This document shows positions 48,201-59,409 of a DNA stretch of 64,000 nt, piece after piece. Position numbers and translations under genes: made by a program. The notes below the pieces were generated by a model. That model did no database searches. It was not told the DNA's origin and saw only the letters and a program-made list of their open reading frames with translations. The first letter of the stretch is position 1, and every line of letters starts with the position of its first letter. The stretch comes from Chondrosia reniformis (taxonomy: Eukaryota > Porifera > Demospongiae > Chondrillida > Chondrillidae): NCBI GenBank assembly GCA_947172415.1, contig OX359193.1:3714501-3778500 (forward strand). The letters are read 5' to 3'.

Positions 48201-49203
48201 AACCATTCTGTTTGTAGGTCCTTTCTTGGAGCCATATGAATAATTTAATTATATTATTTATTTATTTATATTAGATTACCTCAGTATATTGTAACTTGCA
48301 CTGTATATAACTTTTACTGTATATATGTATATACTGGAATTTTTGCTGATAATGGCATGCAGATGCATCATCTTCAGTCTATACTAAGGTGTGAAAAGGT
48401 AATTGGAAGGCCATGCGTTTAACCTTATATGATCTGTAGAGACTACTACTCTGTATGCAGCAGTTGAGAATTTTAGTGTGGCTAAAGTCTTGTAGCGTTT
48501 AATATACCTGATTGTGATTATTTTGGGAGTCATTTGCATCCGTATTATATTATATACCTCATTGTGATTATCTTGGGAGTCACCTGCATCCGTGTATAAA
48601 TTTGTAACTTACACTGTGTAGTACTTGATTGTATTAATTATCTATTGTAATTGCATTGTATATAAAAGTATACTTTTGCTGGGGCTAGCAATATACTGAG
48701 AGATTGACTATATGTACCGTATGAGCTTGCACGCACGCATATTTATTCAAATTCACCCCTACATATCCAATTACACTCCTGCATACGTACGTACACACAT
48801 GGATAGGTAAAATATTAACAGAAAACAAAAGAAGAGATGACGGAGCTTTAAGTACCAAAGTTTTATTACGGTCGTCTAAATTTATTTCAGGATTTGTACT
48901 ATTTAAAATACTGATTATCCTAGTGGTCACTTGGATCTCTTTAAATTTGAAACTGGCACTGTGTAGCTAGTACTTGATTATAATTTTAATATTGTATAGT
49001 CACTTGGCCCTCTTAAATTTGTAACTTGTACTGTGCAGTACTTGATTGTAATTTTAATATTTTATGTATTTGTCAGTAACTTTCACTGTGTAGTTTACTT
49101 TAGTATAAATAGCCAGTGAAGTACTTCATTATACTTAGACATTCACTATGAGGAATTTAGTTGAGATTCTACTGTATGTAAACATGGAAAACGTACACAC
49201 ATG

Positions 49204-49356
49204 GATAAGAATAAAGCCTTGTAGAACGTTGGCTACATAGATTTACTAATTCTGGACGTTTCAACCTGGAGGTCTTCATCAGTAATGCAGGAATGGGAAT
49301 ATAGTAGGAAATTAGTAAATTCATGGTGCTGACGCTCAACAAGGCTTTATTCTCAT
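49204..49356 (-). mobile_element. 153-bp inverted-repeat element with canonical hammerhead-like core
   Basis: The terminal inverted repeats are ATAAGAATAAAGCCTTGT and its near-complement ACAAGGCTTTATTCTCAT. A second, inner complementary pair (GATTTACTAATTCTGG and AATTAGTAAATTC) extends the stem. On the minus strand the centre reads CTGATGA, a hairpin with GACC/GGTT arms around TCCA, then GAAACGTC. This is a full match to the hammerhead core order, with GTC as a possible cleavage triplet. The architecture is the same as the 152-bp elements at 30.3 and 31.5 kb but the terminal sequence is unrelated. Length and design suggest a non-autonomous, ribozyme-bearing element. Confidence 0.7.
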
Positions 49357-49404
49357 AATGATCGCAACAAACACTCCTTATTCCTACACATGGACAATTG
49401 CAAG

Positions 49405-50060
49405 TAAAAATATGAACAAAAAACGTAAGAAGCAAAGACAGAGCTTAAATTACCAAAGATTTAATAAGGTCGACTAAACAAATTTCTTTGCATCAATATA
49501 GGGACAACTTTGCCAGAAACCTTAACAGGAACGTATACAAATACGCTTTATCTAACCTTCGCTACAACTCACTTATTCGATAGCTCCTTCTCATAGGAGA
49601 GCGTCGACTAGTCAGAGCCGTTCACAAAAGGGATGATCTTCTTTAGCAACGAGGTGGTGACGTTTTCGCAACATCATATGATTCTCTAAAACATACGAGG
49701 GTGTTGGTGACGCACTAAATAAACATCACCATACGTCACCAGATTGCACATTCATAATCTTGAATTCTTCATTATATCTTGATTATTTTGCAACTTAAAT
49801 TAAACAAAACTTCGCCAAACGTTTGTCATACACATGTACCATGATATATGTCGGTTTGACAGTGATCTGACGAATTGATAATTTTTATTAATATAACGCT
49901 TGGTTTCAATATAAATTTTCAAAATTTTTTATAGTCCTATGGCATTTTATATGCAGACATTGTACTCTGTTTTCTACCAAACGGAGACCTAAATAAAAAA
50001 TCCCTTTCTTTAAAATGAGTTTTATACCCTAAACTTTATGATTCTATGCCCATTCTGTTG
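49405..50060 (+). repeat. Dispersed repeat C, long copy 2
   Basis: Same orientation as the copy starting at 47,566, diverged by substitutions and small indels. It begins directly beside the hammerhead-like element. Confidence 0.8.
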
Positions 50061-50210
50061 CTATGTCCTTTCCTGGAGCCATATGAAATATTTATATTAT
50101 ATTATATTATATCATTTATTTATTTAGATTACCTTAGTATATTGTAACTTGCACTGTATATATACACCGTTGGCGGGGCAACCGCCTGTGTTTAAATTTC
50201 ATAACCGTGA

Positions 50211-50264
50211 TATAGCAGGATTTAAGAAGCTATATACTGCATCGGCTTCTTAAATCCTGTTATA
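50211..50264. repeat. 20-bp hairpin
   Basis: TATAGCAGGATTTAAGAAGC and GCTTCTTAAATCCTGTTATA are inverse complements with one mismatch, separated by about 13 bases. It may be the remains of a MITE or a transcript hairpin. Confidence 0.8.
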
Positions 50265-50269
50265 ACTAA

Positions 50270-52470
50270 GACGTTTCTTCATTGGGGTGGACAATTCTCC
50301 TTACATTTAGGACAGTTGGAGTAGTCAGGGCAAGAGAATTCTATGAAGGTGTCAGTGTTTAAGCAAAACCAACCAGACGGTAGATGAGCCATCCTGGAAG
50401 TCCCGCCAAAATAACGATAAGAAGTGAAGGAGTATATATCACTCATACCATGGTACTGAAGTGTATATGGGCTTTTATACGTACTCGACCTTGGGTGCTA
50501 CTATAAAACCCATATATATATACACCTCGACGCCGAGGTATAACTAATACGATATATATAATACGAGTTCATACGCTACTATTATAACATTTATTTTATA
50601 TGTCAATACATGGTTTTTGCAAATGGCAGCGTTCAGGAAGCTTAAGTTAACGAAGCTTTTCTGTCGCTATTTATAATGTTCAGGACACTTAAGCGTCCAC
50701 AATCGTTAGGATTAAGAATATATATATTAAAGCCCAACCATGCGGAAAAGTAGTTTGAGTTAATTCTGGGGGCGGCAGCCCCACAAGTTTTTAAACTCGA
50801 AATACTTGTTTAAACTGTATAAAATACCTCGAAGATGTTGGATCCTTCATTATTTTGCTAGTTCAGTCTGTCGAAAGGCACAAGAGGTACCTGTAAAAAG
50901 GTATATTTTGTTCTCTGTACCTCTCCTCACTTCCCAGGTATACGCTAGTATCCCTTTATAGTTGTATGGGGAAGCTTTCAATGGTTTGCAATTGAAAATA
51001 TTCCGTTCATTTACTAAAGGCCTTTTATTGACATACGGCAGGTGTACCTCTTGCAGGTAGATATCTCAGCCACGACATGTTTTAGTAGTCAGTACATGTT
51101 CTTTTCTGTGGCATTGCATTAATATCTGGTTGAAAGGGTGTTCAGACGTTATACTATCGAGCCATGGAATGTCTTTCGAAATGTGAGGGGTATTTTATGA
51201 CATGCATAAGCGCACATACACATATATAATAATTATATTATACCTTCTATTGTTAAATTAGCTACATGTAACCCTTAGAGTGCATGTTCTAGAGTTTTAT
51301 GCATGGACAGTTAACCCTCCTGCATTAACAAACTTTAGTGATATCGTGTAGAAACTCATTGCTAAGGGCAGAATACCGATGGAAGCTTGCGCTGGCTTAC
51401 AATCAGGATAACGTAGCAACTGAAAGTGTGCTGAGGATGTTTCGGCCATCTATAAGCTGACTAAGGCCTTTGAGGCCCAAATGTCCTCAGGAAACCTATT
51501 TTTTGCACTAAAAGTTATTGTACGGATGGGCGCGTGCTCCGGCTGACGAGCGGGGTGAACATAGTTCCCTGAGACACAATTATAAATGACGTGATCAATC
51601 TAGTTTCCAAGCGCATACCTCTCTCTATACTATCCATGTCGTAATATTACGCGCAAAGCTCCAACCTGCGCAAAGTTCTAACCTGAAGATCATGTGACCG
51701 GAAAGAAACAGGTTATGTCGAGCTTTGTGCTACGCTAATGCGGTGGGTCACATGCAACACAGACCGGCTTAATAGACGGCCCATTTAGAAGCGATTCAAA
51801 TCGGTTTTGACCCTAATAGACGGCCCATTTAGAAGCGATTGCCTGGTTTGCATTTGGAATATAGATAGATATTGATAGAAACGTAATATAAGTTAATAAA
51901 ACTGTACCAACGACTGACTACAAGTTTAGGTCAGTCGAACAGTCATGCAAGTAGAATTGACATGCATATATATACATGATTATGACTGCATGAGTAAAAT
52001 ATTCAAATTGACTTGCAATCAAGCATATGGTGTGCCAATGAATATTAGGCCTGTATTAAAGTTTAATTAACCTACTTCTTTCATATATTTAATTAACCTA
52101 CTTCTTTCATATATTTAATTAGGATACCACACTTTTTAGTTCCATCTGTTGGGTTTCCTTCACTGAAACCACATTTATATCATGTAAACCACATTTATAT
52201 CATGTAAACCACATTTATATCATGTAAACCACATTTATATCATGTAAACCACATCTTATTTCACATCAACCCACAAGTTGCAATCATTTCCTCCCCAGTT
52301 TCTATAAATACACATTAGTTTTGTAACTTTCATTCCAAAAAGTTGATTGAGGTTTAACTGACTAAAGGTAAATCAATATAACTTTATGTTCATAACAGAC
52401 TGCATGGTATATTAAACTTAATATGCTGCATGAAGACATTGTGACTTTAAAACAATGCCATGATGTTACT
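50270..52470. other. Long non-coding interval with minor tandem repeats
   Basis: No gene is recognised. Minor features: a duplicated TAATAGACGGCCCATTTAGA segment (51,770 and 51,814); a 27-bp duplication with TTAATTAACCTACTTCTTTC (about 52,062-52,115); and about four copies of the 20-bp unit AACCACATTTATATCATGTA (52,169-52,250). Confidence 0.6.
51650..51740 (-). repeat. Dispersed palindromic repeat D, copy 1 (inverted copy at 59,635-59,735)
   Basis: It contains ACGCGCAAAGCTCCAACCTG, CGCAAAGTTCTAACCTGAAG and ATCATGTGACCGGAAAG, the inverse complement of the 59.6-kb copy. The repeated GCGCAAAG/CTTTGCGC words make it self-complementary. Confidence 0.75.
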
Positions 52471-52476
52471 TCCTAA

Positions 52477-55183
52477 ATGTGTTCAGATTACATGGCAGCT
52501 GGCCACAAGCAGGAATTTGAAAAGTTTACTACTGAGAGGTATCTACAGGGAGTAGTACGTGGTAGCTCCGTGGTGACAGAGGCCAAGGCAGATGAGGTGA
52601 AACTGTTCCTGCATGGAAAGGGGGAAAGAGGTAACAAGTCATTCACTCACTGGGTGAAACAAAGGGGCTTTCAACTTCTCAATTACCCTGCTCTTGGCTT
52701 GGTCAACATTCTGTGGACTCCAGTCAGTAAGAAGGTACACGGTGTATGCTTCTTTTACATATACCACTGTTATTACACTATTACCTTTATAATACTTTTT
52801 GTAAGGGGAAACACGACACTACAGCATTGGGGAAATATCATCAAGTAGCTATAGTGGAAAAGTTCTTTGATATCATTCATCAAGCCCACTACAAAGACAC
52901 GGGGCATGGTGGAGCCAAGAAGACACTGGCTAAAGTAATTGACAGTAGCATTCCATGTACATACAGCTATATGATGCCAATTAATTGTACATTTTGCAGG
53001 TTCAGGTTTTGTACTCTTGCTTGCCACGGCAGTTGTGGACAGGTTTGTTAGCCTCTGCCCCATTTGCCGACGGATGGTACCACAGAGCCACAGAGAGCCA
53101 TTGAAACCAATCATTGCCAAAGGTTTCATGCAAAGAGGGCAGGTTTGAGATAAATTAGGAAAGAAACATAACATAAATATAAAGCAAAATCCTATAACAT
53201 AGCAGACTGTTATTTACTGTATATGACATTGTATAGATTGGCCTAATTGACCTGGGTCATCGGCCAGATGGAAATTACAAGTGGATAGCCCACTACATGG
53301 ATCACTGGTCAAAGTACCATGTACTATTTCCAATGGCACACAAAAGGGCAGTGGAGGTTGCCTGTGGGCTGAAGACTAGGGTGCTGGGATACCTTGGTCT
53401 CCAAAGGATGCTGGAATCTGACAATGGACGAGAATTTGTTAACGAACCCGTTGCTAAAGGACTGGCCAGGAAAAGCAGTGATAGTGCATGGGAGACCACT
53501 GGCATGCTCAATCCCAGGGACTAGTGAAGAGGGGTAACAGGACAGTTGAGGCAAAGTTAGCATGCAAATTTTCTGAGACGGGGACAGGTACATGTCAGAA
53601 TGGCTACCAAGCATTCAATGTTAGTAATAAGTATACTTGTCATTAATTAACTAGTGTAATAACTATTGTAAAACAGGTATTAACTGTATATTATATTATC
53701 ATTTCAACAGATCAGCTCAACACTTCAATCCAGGAAACAACAGGTGCCACCCCTTATGAACTAGTCTATGGACAAGCACCCAAAAACAGCCAGAACATCC
53801 AGTCTAGTGCTGGCACAATCAATGAAGAGGATGTGCAAGATATCATAGAAGCCAGCTCAAGTATGTATAATAGTATAATTTCACAGATGAAACCAATATC
53901 TTAACATCTAATTCATTTTGATGCAGAAGAACCTCCCTCACCAGCTGCCTCTGAAGAGTCTCTGGCTTCTACACTGTGTCACACTTATGCTGGACAGCAG
54001 AAGCACAGTACGTAAGCACTTAAGCCATACATGTACACTAGTTGTAATGTTTGATGGACACCTGATATGTATCTAGATCCCAGGGTAGAGCAAATGACAC
54101 CTGACTCTGTTCCAGAGGTAGACAACAGCTATAATGATGAGTCAGTGGTGGATTCTGTCAAGGACTTAACTGATATGGACTCAAACACTGAAGATTAGCA
54201 CTGCATCCATTTCAGTTTAGGGAGTCACCTGACAAGGTACACATACGTACTTGTGATGCCACCGGCCTGAACAGTTTCCTATCTATATAGGGAACTCATC
54301 AAAACATCTACAGTTTAGAACAGTGGCCCACAACAAGTATCTGAAGAGTATTCAGAAAATGAAGGACAAGTCCCACAGAACTGCCCGCTTCAACAAAGGA
54401 GACAAGGTGGCTGTCAGTGTTCCTTGAATAGATCGATCATTGACCACTTTGCAACGCTTACCTTGTGTTGTTGTGGCCGTGCTGGGAAGCCAGAGGAACA
54501 TATATCGCTTACAGTGCAAACATGGGGTGATCAATAAATGTTACCCAGGTGGCCTACTGGAGCCCTATCCTGGTGGTCTAGTGATCAGTTGCCCATCACG
54601 TGAGGTACCTCAGCTATCACTAAGAGAGGCAGTACATAAGGAGGATCCCAGCTTATTGCTGGGTGATAGGTGTCACTGTAAGAGAGGATGTACCACAAAC
54701 AGGTGCACTTGTCGGGCCAACAACAGGCCATGCCTGTACCATTGTCACTCAGGCTTAAAGTGTGACAACGAGCAGGACAAAAAACGTTAGTATACACGTA
54801 TCTCCAGGAATAGCAGGCCTGTAGCATTCACTCAGCCTATATTTGCATTCTCCCTCATTCCAACAGGTACAAGGTCTTATACACCCTATAATGGGCCTGG
54901 AAAACCAAAACCTTCAAATGCAACCCATGTCAGGTACGTATGTGGAGTAGTACACATGAACTGAGTAACATAACTAACATTCGGACATCTACCATCAACA
55001 GAACAACAAAGGCAGCTTCCACCTCAACTGTAATAGGTAAAAAACAATTGGGCAAAGGTAAATGTTGTATGGCCAAAATATCCTTAACTCTTGGAGTGTG
55101 CATGACATCCTATAGTCCCATCTCCTTTAGGAAATCCACGTTGTAACAAATGTACACTGGTACTTTATGGCTGTTCCTTATAG
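52477..55183 (+). pseudogene. KRBA2/GIN-like integrase gene, disrupted
   Basis: Plus-strand multi-exon gene. Exon 1 (52,477-52,734) is an N-terminal domain (KQRGFQLLNYPALGLVNILW). It is followed by an H2C2 zinc domain (HQAHYKDTGHGGAKKT ... LCPICRRM) and the integrase core: IGLIDLGHRPDGNYKWI, MDHWSKYHVLFPMAHKRAV, LESDNGREF. Near 53,490-53,510 the frame changes; the continuing frame reads SQGLVKRGNRTVEAKL, where the third catalytic residue, normally Glu (QGLVER), is Lys. Later exons include TGATPYELVYGQAPKN. A stop at 54,427 interrupts the GPY/F-like region, and a Cys-rich tail (CHCKRGCTTNRCTC) follows. It ends near 55,183. This resembles GIN/Ginger integrases, the family that gave rise to KRBA2. 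It looks inactive. Confidence 0.75.
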
Positions 55184-55754
55184 CGAATGTCATCTAACAA
55201 GCGCTAATTAATAAAGAATTTTCATTTTCAATCGTTTGAGTGAATGCGTTATTTATTGTTATCAGTTACACACCGAAAGAAATCAAAACTGTTTTGCTTT
55301 GTAAAATTGGTAAATATAATTTTCTGTTTTTCTATTTATAATTTTCGTTCTGTATCTACCATTCGCTATTCCATATTCCCTATTCCACGTTTTAAAGACT
55401 CCCTAGTAAGACCCAATTCACCCAATTCGAAACACTTACCTTTTGTTGGCGAATAAATTATAAGCAGCAAAGTGAGCAAATCCACAATGAAGGTCAAACT
55501 AATTGGTGTGCAACTTCCACAAATTGCTTTGGCCTTTCTTGGCATTCCTTTGTGTGATTCTAGGCGATTTTCATTTGAGAAATAAAGGCAATTTTCACCT
55601 GAGAAATAAAGCAACACGCCCAGCCAATGATCGCCGATTGTGTGCACTTCCGAAAGTACGGTTAACTGTTGTTGCATTAGATGAAATACGATAGGTGTTA
55701 AATGACAATGAATTTATTTAACCGTATTTATGAATATCATTTCAACTGCTGAAA
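55184..55754. promoter_or_regulatory. Intergenic/upstream region of the CXXC-protease gene
   Basis: A 22-bp phrase (CATTTGAGAAATAAAGG and CACCTGAGAAATAAAGC) is duplicated at about 55,569-55,612. A CCAAT motif lies at about 55,623. No gene is recognised. A promoter here is inference from position only. Confidence 0.3.
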
Positions 55755-57862
55755 ATGTCGGCGAAGTGTTGTTATGAAGAAAATTGTTTTGTGCTTAGTC
55801 TAGAAGAACAGTTGGACAACGCCGATGGTTTCATAGCGATCGGTAAGTGTTGCTGTACAAAACTGTCGGCCTCGGTATCGATTCCATCTTCATTAGTCAA
55901 GTTATGGCCAAATTTGTGCTTGTTAATTACACTTAATAGGGACATTTTCTTCATTATCTCAAGAAAGGAAAGCTGTACTAAAATCGAGGCCGACAGATTT
56001 TTAGTTTAACCTATTAGGATTCCAATGATATACAGAGATTGGCTGTAGCTCTTCCAAGAGCTAAGCACAAACCTTATGAGTGTTGTAAACAGGTGCTAAT
56101 TCGGCGAAGAATTTCGAAGAAAACATTCTTTCGATGCCCTTCAAAATTTATAAAACTATTATTCTAACCATAAAGACTTTAAATATAAATTTCGAAAGGC
56201 ATTAGTTATTCCTATGCTGAGAAATTAACTTGTAAAAGCTTTAACGGTTTAACGCAATTTAACGCGGAACAGCCATACGGCGCCTGTCTATTGGGTGTAC
56301 ACGAACTGTAGACTGTGGTACATGCAGGTTCTGCCTAGACAAACCTAAGTTTGGGGGCCGTGGTACCCTACAGCAAAAGTGCCTAAGAAGAAAATGTCAA
56401 AAGTTGCTACTACCAACACAGGCAACAACAGTGGTTGCATCTAGTGAAGAAAGGTACATGTGAGTGGTTTTAAACTACAGTATACATGGCTGCATGCCTG
56501 ATGAATGTGTAGATCACCCAGCTTCTGCAATGAAATCTTTTCAGGTGAAACACCCAGCCCCATTCCTGGCACTTGTGTCTCCTGTGATGCTGCAACAGCA
56601 TAAGTGGTGGGAGCTCAGTGATGCACAAAAGAGTCAGGTAAAATATTATATAGATTATTGTATGTCATGCTATAGGTCTTTGATAGTACACTCACTGCTG
56701 TCACATGGTTACAGGTTGAAATTATATGGAGTACACCTTCAAACACTTCTCAAACGTACGAGGATCACCTCCTCACACTGCGTCCAAAACATTGGCTAAA
56801 TGGAAATGTGTGTCATACGGTATCATCTTGTACTTAGTTAGACTGTGTACATAATAATGTCAGTACATAGTATTATCTGTTCACAGGTTGTAGATGCTTT
56901 TTCAGTTTTGGCCACTACTTGGGCATGTGTGACAGTAAGTTGCAAAATCATATACTGTGGTAAAACATGCAGTTATGGGCTCACAGCAGATTCACCCATA
57001 CATAGGGCACATCAAACGTCTTATCAGTTACGTCAATCTTTGTGCAAGCAATTGAGAGATGCAAAGATGGAGAGAAAGAGGCAGCTTGGTACAAACTAAT
57101 CAAATTAGAGGTATATGATAAAATACTAATTCAGAATCATAACATGTGACTCTGAAGAATGAGACATAAGTATGAAACGTATAATCTTTAATACCATCAC
57201 AGATTAACCTGGACCTCTATGATACTGTACTCCTTCCAGTGTGTAGCAACAGTCACTGGAGACTTGTGGTGTGTGTATAAATGTTAATCATGCATGAGTT
57301 TCATTTATAATGCATATTATATAACCAGAATTTCCTTAAGTGTTATGCGATTAAATGGGGCCCACTATCGGTATTGTATCTCAATAACAAGAAAATTGAG
57401 GTCCTAGACCCTTTGATAGCAAACAGTCCAAACGTACTCCCACAGGCAGTGATCAGTTTGATCACACACAGGATGAAATCCACCATGACAGAGTGGCAAT
57501 TGACAAACCAACCCAGTGCCGTGCCATTGCAATGGCTACGACTCTGGAGCATTTGTCTGTGTGGTATATCAGTGTACACTATGCAATTACTGCAGCTGCC
57601 ACATTGTAATCATGTTGTGGGTGTTACACTATTGCATTAATGTGAATGGATTGCTACATTCTTCCTTGCAGTATGCATTGTACAAGGCCTTTCAATCTTC
57701 AGCATACACTTTTGATCAGGTATAAACACCAAGATTGTACTTGAACCATATTGTCCAAACTCATCTCATATTCTATTCTCACTCATACAGAGCCACATGG
57801 ATGACATAAGGAGATGGATGGTGTGGCACATTTACCAAACTTTTGTTGCAGGCAAAAATTAA
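55755..57862 (+). CDS. CXXC zinc finger fused to a Ulp1/SENP-type (C48) cysteine protease, with frameshifts
   Basis: Exons: 55,755-55,842; 56,049-56,092; 56,273-56,453; 56,481-56,637; 56,715-56,819; 56,887-56,934; an unresolved exon near 57,000-57,060; 57,203-57,268; 57,329-about 57,560; 57,672-57,719; 57,791-57,862. Phases agree at each established junction. Exon 3 encodes a CXXC finger (CTRTVDCGTCRFCLDKPKFG, then QQKCLRRKC), a domain known to bind unmethylated CpG; one base is missing near 56,303 between PYGACLLG and CTRTVDCG. The protease begins at LRPKHWLNGN, has NSHWRLV (His), KIEVLDPL (Asp) and NGYDSGAFVC, where the catalytic Cys position is Ser, and ends DDIRRWMVWHIYQ. A second one-base shift lies near 57,530. 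It is probably transposon-encoded, not a host SENP, because of its domain pairing and position beside the integrase. Confidence 0.72.
55857..56003. mobile_element. 147-bp MITE in intron 1 of the CXXC-protease gene
   Basis: The inverted ends are AAACTGTCGGCCTCG and CGAGGCCGACAGATTTT. It lies between the exon 1 donor (GTAAGT at 55,843) and the exon 2 acceptor and carries no ORF of note. Confidence 0.6.
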
Positions 57863-58022
57863 TATTGCCAGCCATCGCTGCCTAATGAGGATACATAGCT
57901 ATTTACATTCTTAGACTAATTATTTTAACTATTGATATGATATTTTACTTCTGTTTTATACATTATCTTAAAGTACTCTCTGTAATAATATAATAAATAT
58001 CATTATCATATGACAAATACTT

Positions 58023-58380
58023 GGTGTCAGCATTGCATGCACAATGAGTTTTAACCCTTTTCCACCCGCGTTACAGTATAATCGTTACATTACATGTACA
58101 TTTAGGGTTGTAACTCTGTCAAATGGAAAGGTTTCAAGCAAATACTTGGTGTCAGCATTTACAGGCAACTAGAAAGCATGTCCAATGAGTTTTAAAAATT
58201 TTGAAGTGATTGTCAATTTTTGCCCTATCTTTTACCATACATTAAGTTGGTATATGTAGTAGAGTTTTATGTACATTTAGGGCTGTAACTCTGTCAAATG
58301 GAAAAGTTCCCAGCAAATACTTGGCGTCAGCATTTACAGGCAACTAGAAAGCATGTCCAATGAGTTTTAGAAATTTCGAA
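58023..58380 (+). repeat. 173-bp tandem duplication (plus a partial copy)
   Basis: The block starting TACATTTAGGG at 58,098 and ending ATGTCCAATGAGTTTTA recurs from 58,271 with few changes. A shorter diverged copy containing CTTGGTGTCAGCATT precedes it. The second copy abuts the start of the single-exon ORF. Confidence 0.85.
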
Positions 58381-58452
58381 CGTTTTACATATTTTGCACA
58401 GTTTTTTTCATTACTATTTGGTATAGTGTATTACAGGATAAAAAATAAAAAA

Positions 58453-59289
58453 ATGGCGGACACGCGTACTTCTGCAGCTCTCCCGTTCGAAGGTGTTTAT
58501 GGTGATTTAGCCAGATTAGGGCTCCCTATTCCTATAGTTGTGAGCCTTGAATCGCAAACCCTCATGCTGGAGAGTGCTATATGGAATGCCAGGTGTTCCC
58601 ACGCAGGTTTTCCTGTGACCCTGTTCTGGCCTACATGGGAAAACGTGAGGAGAAACAACAAGAGGAAGCGCACAAGGCGGCGAAAGAAACTACCAGCAGA
58701 AAACAAGGTTGAATGTGCCAAGATCAACACAGGGAGTACTGTGGATGACCCTGCTTACGCTACTTCTCCGATGCAAAAGAAACTGCCAGAAGAAAATAAG
58801 GTGGTATGTGCCAAGATCAACACAGGGAGTACTGTGGATGACCCTGTTTGTGCTACTGCTCCAATGAGTGCCCCTCCTGTCATGACTCCCCCTGACACAC
58901 CAGCAGTCTGTAATATTGAGAAGGTGCATTTGGAATCGGATGGTGATAATGAGGATGAAGATGACCCTGCAGTGCTGGATAAGATTGTGCAGTGTGGCCA
59001 AAATGTCTATGATAAGGTGGAATTTGTTTTGGAAGAAGGTACTGGACCAGCACTGAAGTTTGCAGACATAGGTGGGGGGGTAGCGATGATTCCCATCAAG
59101 ATGCTTGATCCGGACGATGAACAAAATGAGATGAATGATGACAGTGCGAGAAAGTACCTGAAGGCTTGTAAGAGCGTTGAGTATATGCGAGTTGACGGAC
59201 TTCCTGGCCTCACACTACATCGTGGCCCCTGTCGTTTCTGGACTGCTATTGTAGTTGCTCCTAATGTAGTCAGAACTAATCCAGACTGA
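58453..59289 (+). CDS. Single-exon ORF with internal repeat, possible retroposon ORF1
   Basis: The likely start is the ATG at 58,453 (MADTRTSAALPFEGVYGD), in an A-rich context; an in-frame ATG at 58,360 adds a hydrophobic leader encoded by the preceding tandem repeat and is less likely. The 278-residue protein has a strongly basic stretch (RRNNKRKRTRRRKK), then two copies of a 30-residue unit sharing KINTGSTVDDP, an acidic segment (SDGDNEDEDDP) and a C-terminal block with LHRGPCRFWTAIVVAP. I do not recognise a named domain. The lack of introns, the basic N-terminus and the short tandem tract downstream suggest a nucleic-acid-binding ORF1 of a non-LTR retroposon. A host intronless gene is also possible. 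Confidence 0.5.
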   Translation: MADTRTSAALPFEGVYGDLARLGLPIPIVVSLESQTLMLESAIWNARCSHAGFPVTLFWPTWENVRRNNKRKRTRRRKKLPAENKVECAKINTGSTVDDPAYATSPMQKKLPEENKVVCAKINTGSTVDDPVCATAPMSAPPVMTPPDTPAVCNIEKVHLESDGDNEDEDDPAVLDKIVQCGQNVYDKVEFVLEEGTGPALKFADIGGGVAMIPIKMLDPDDEQNEMNDDSARKYLKACKSVEYMRVDGLPGLTLHRGPCRFWTAIVVAPNVVRTNPD

Positions 59290-59409
59290 GTTTACATGAT
59301 TTTGGTAAATTTTTCTTTTTTCTATGGACTCTTGTTTTACTGCAGGCATATTTAACTTTTATTTTATGGAAACCCTGTAAAGTAGCCTGCACTGGCTAAG
59401 TGGTCCCAT

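Larger units (their letters stand above)
46150..49065. repeat. Dispersed repeat B: copies at 46,150-46,450 (-), 47,297-47,530 (+), 48,335-48,645 (+), 48,900-49,060 (+)
   Basis: The plus-oriented copies share ATGCAGATGCATCATCTTCA, GTCTATACTAAG, GTGAAAAGGTAATTGGAAGG, GAGACTACTACTCTGTATGC and ATTTGTAACTTGCACTG. The first copy is the inverse complement. The third contains an internal duplication (CTTGGGAGTCACCTGCATCC and CATTTGCATCC). Copies differ by small indels. This is a non-coding element family of unknown type. Confidence 0.75.

Noticed and set aside
58360..58452. Upstream ATG giving a hydrophobic signal-like leader to the single-exon ORF
   Set aside because: The leader is encoded by the end of the 173-bp tandem repeat, so the ATG at 58,453 in an A-rich context is preferred.
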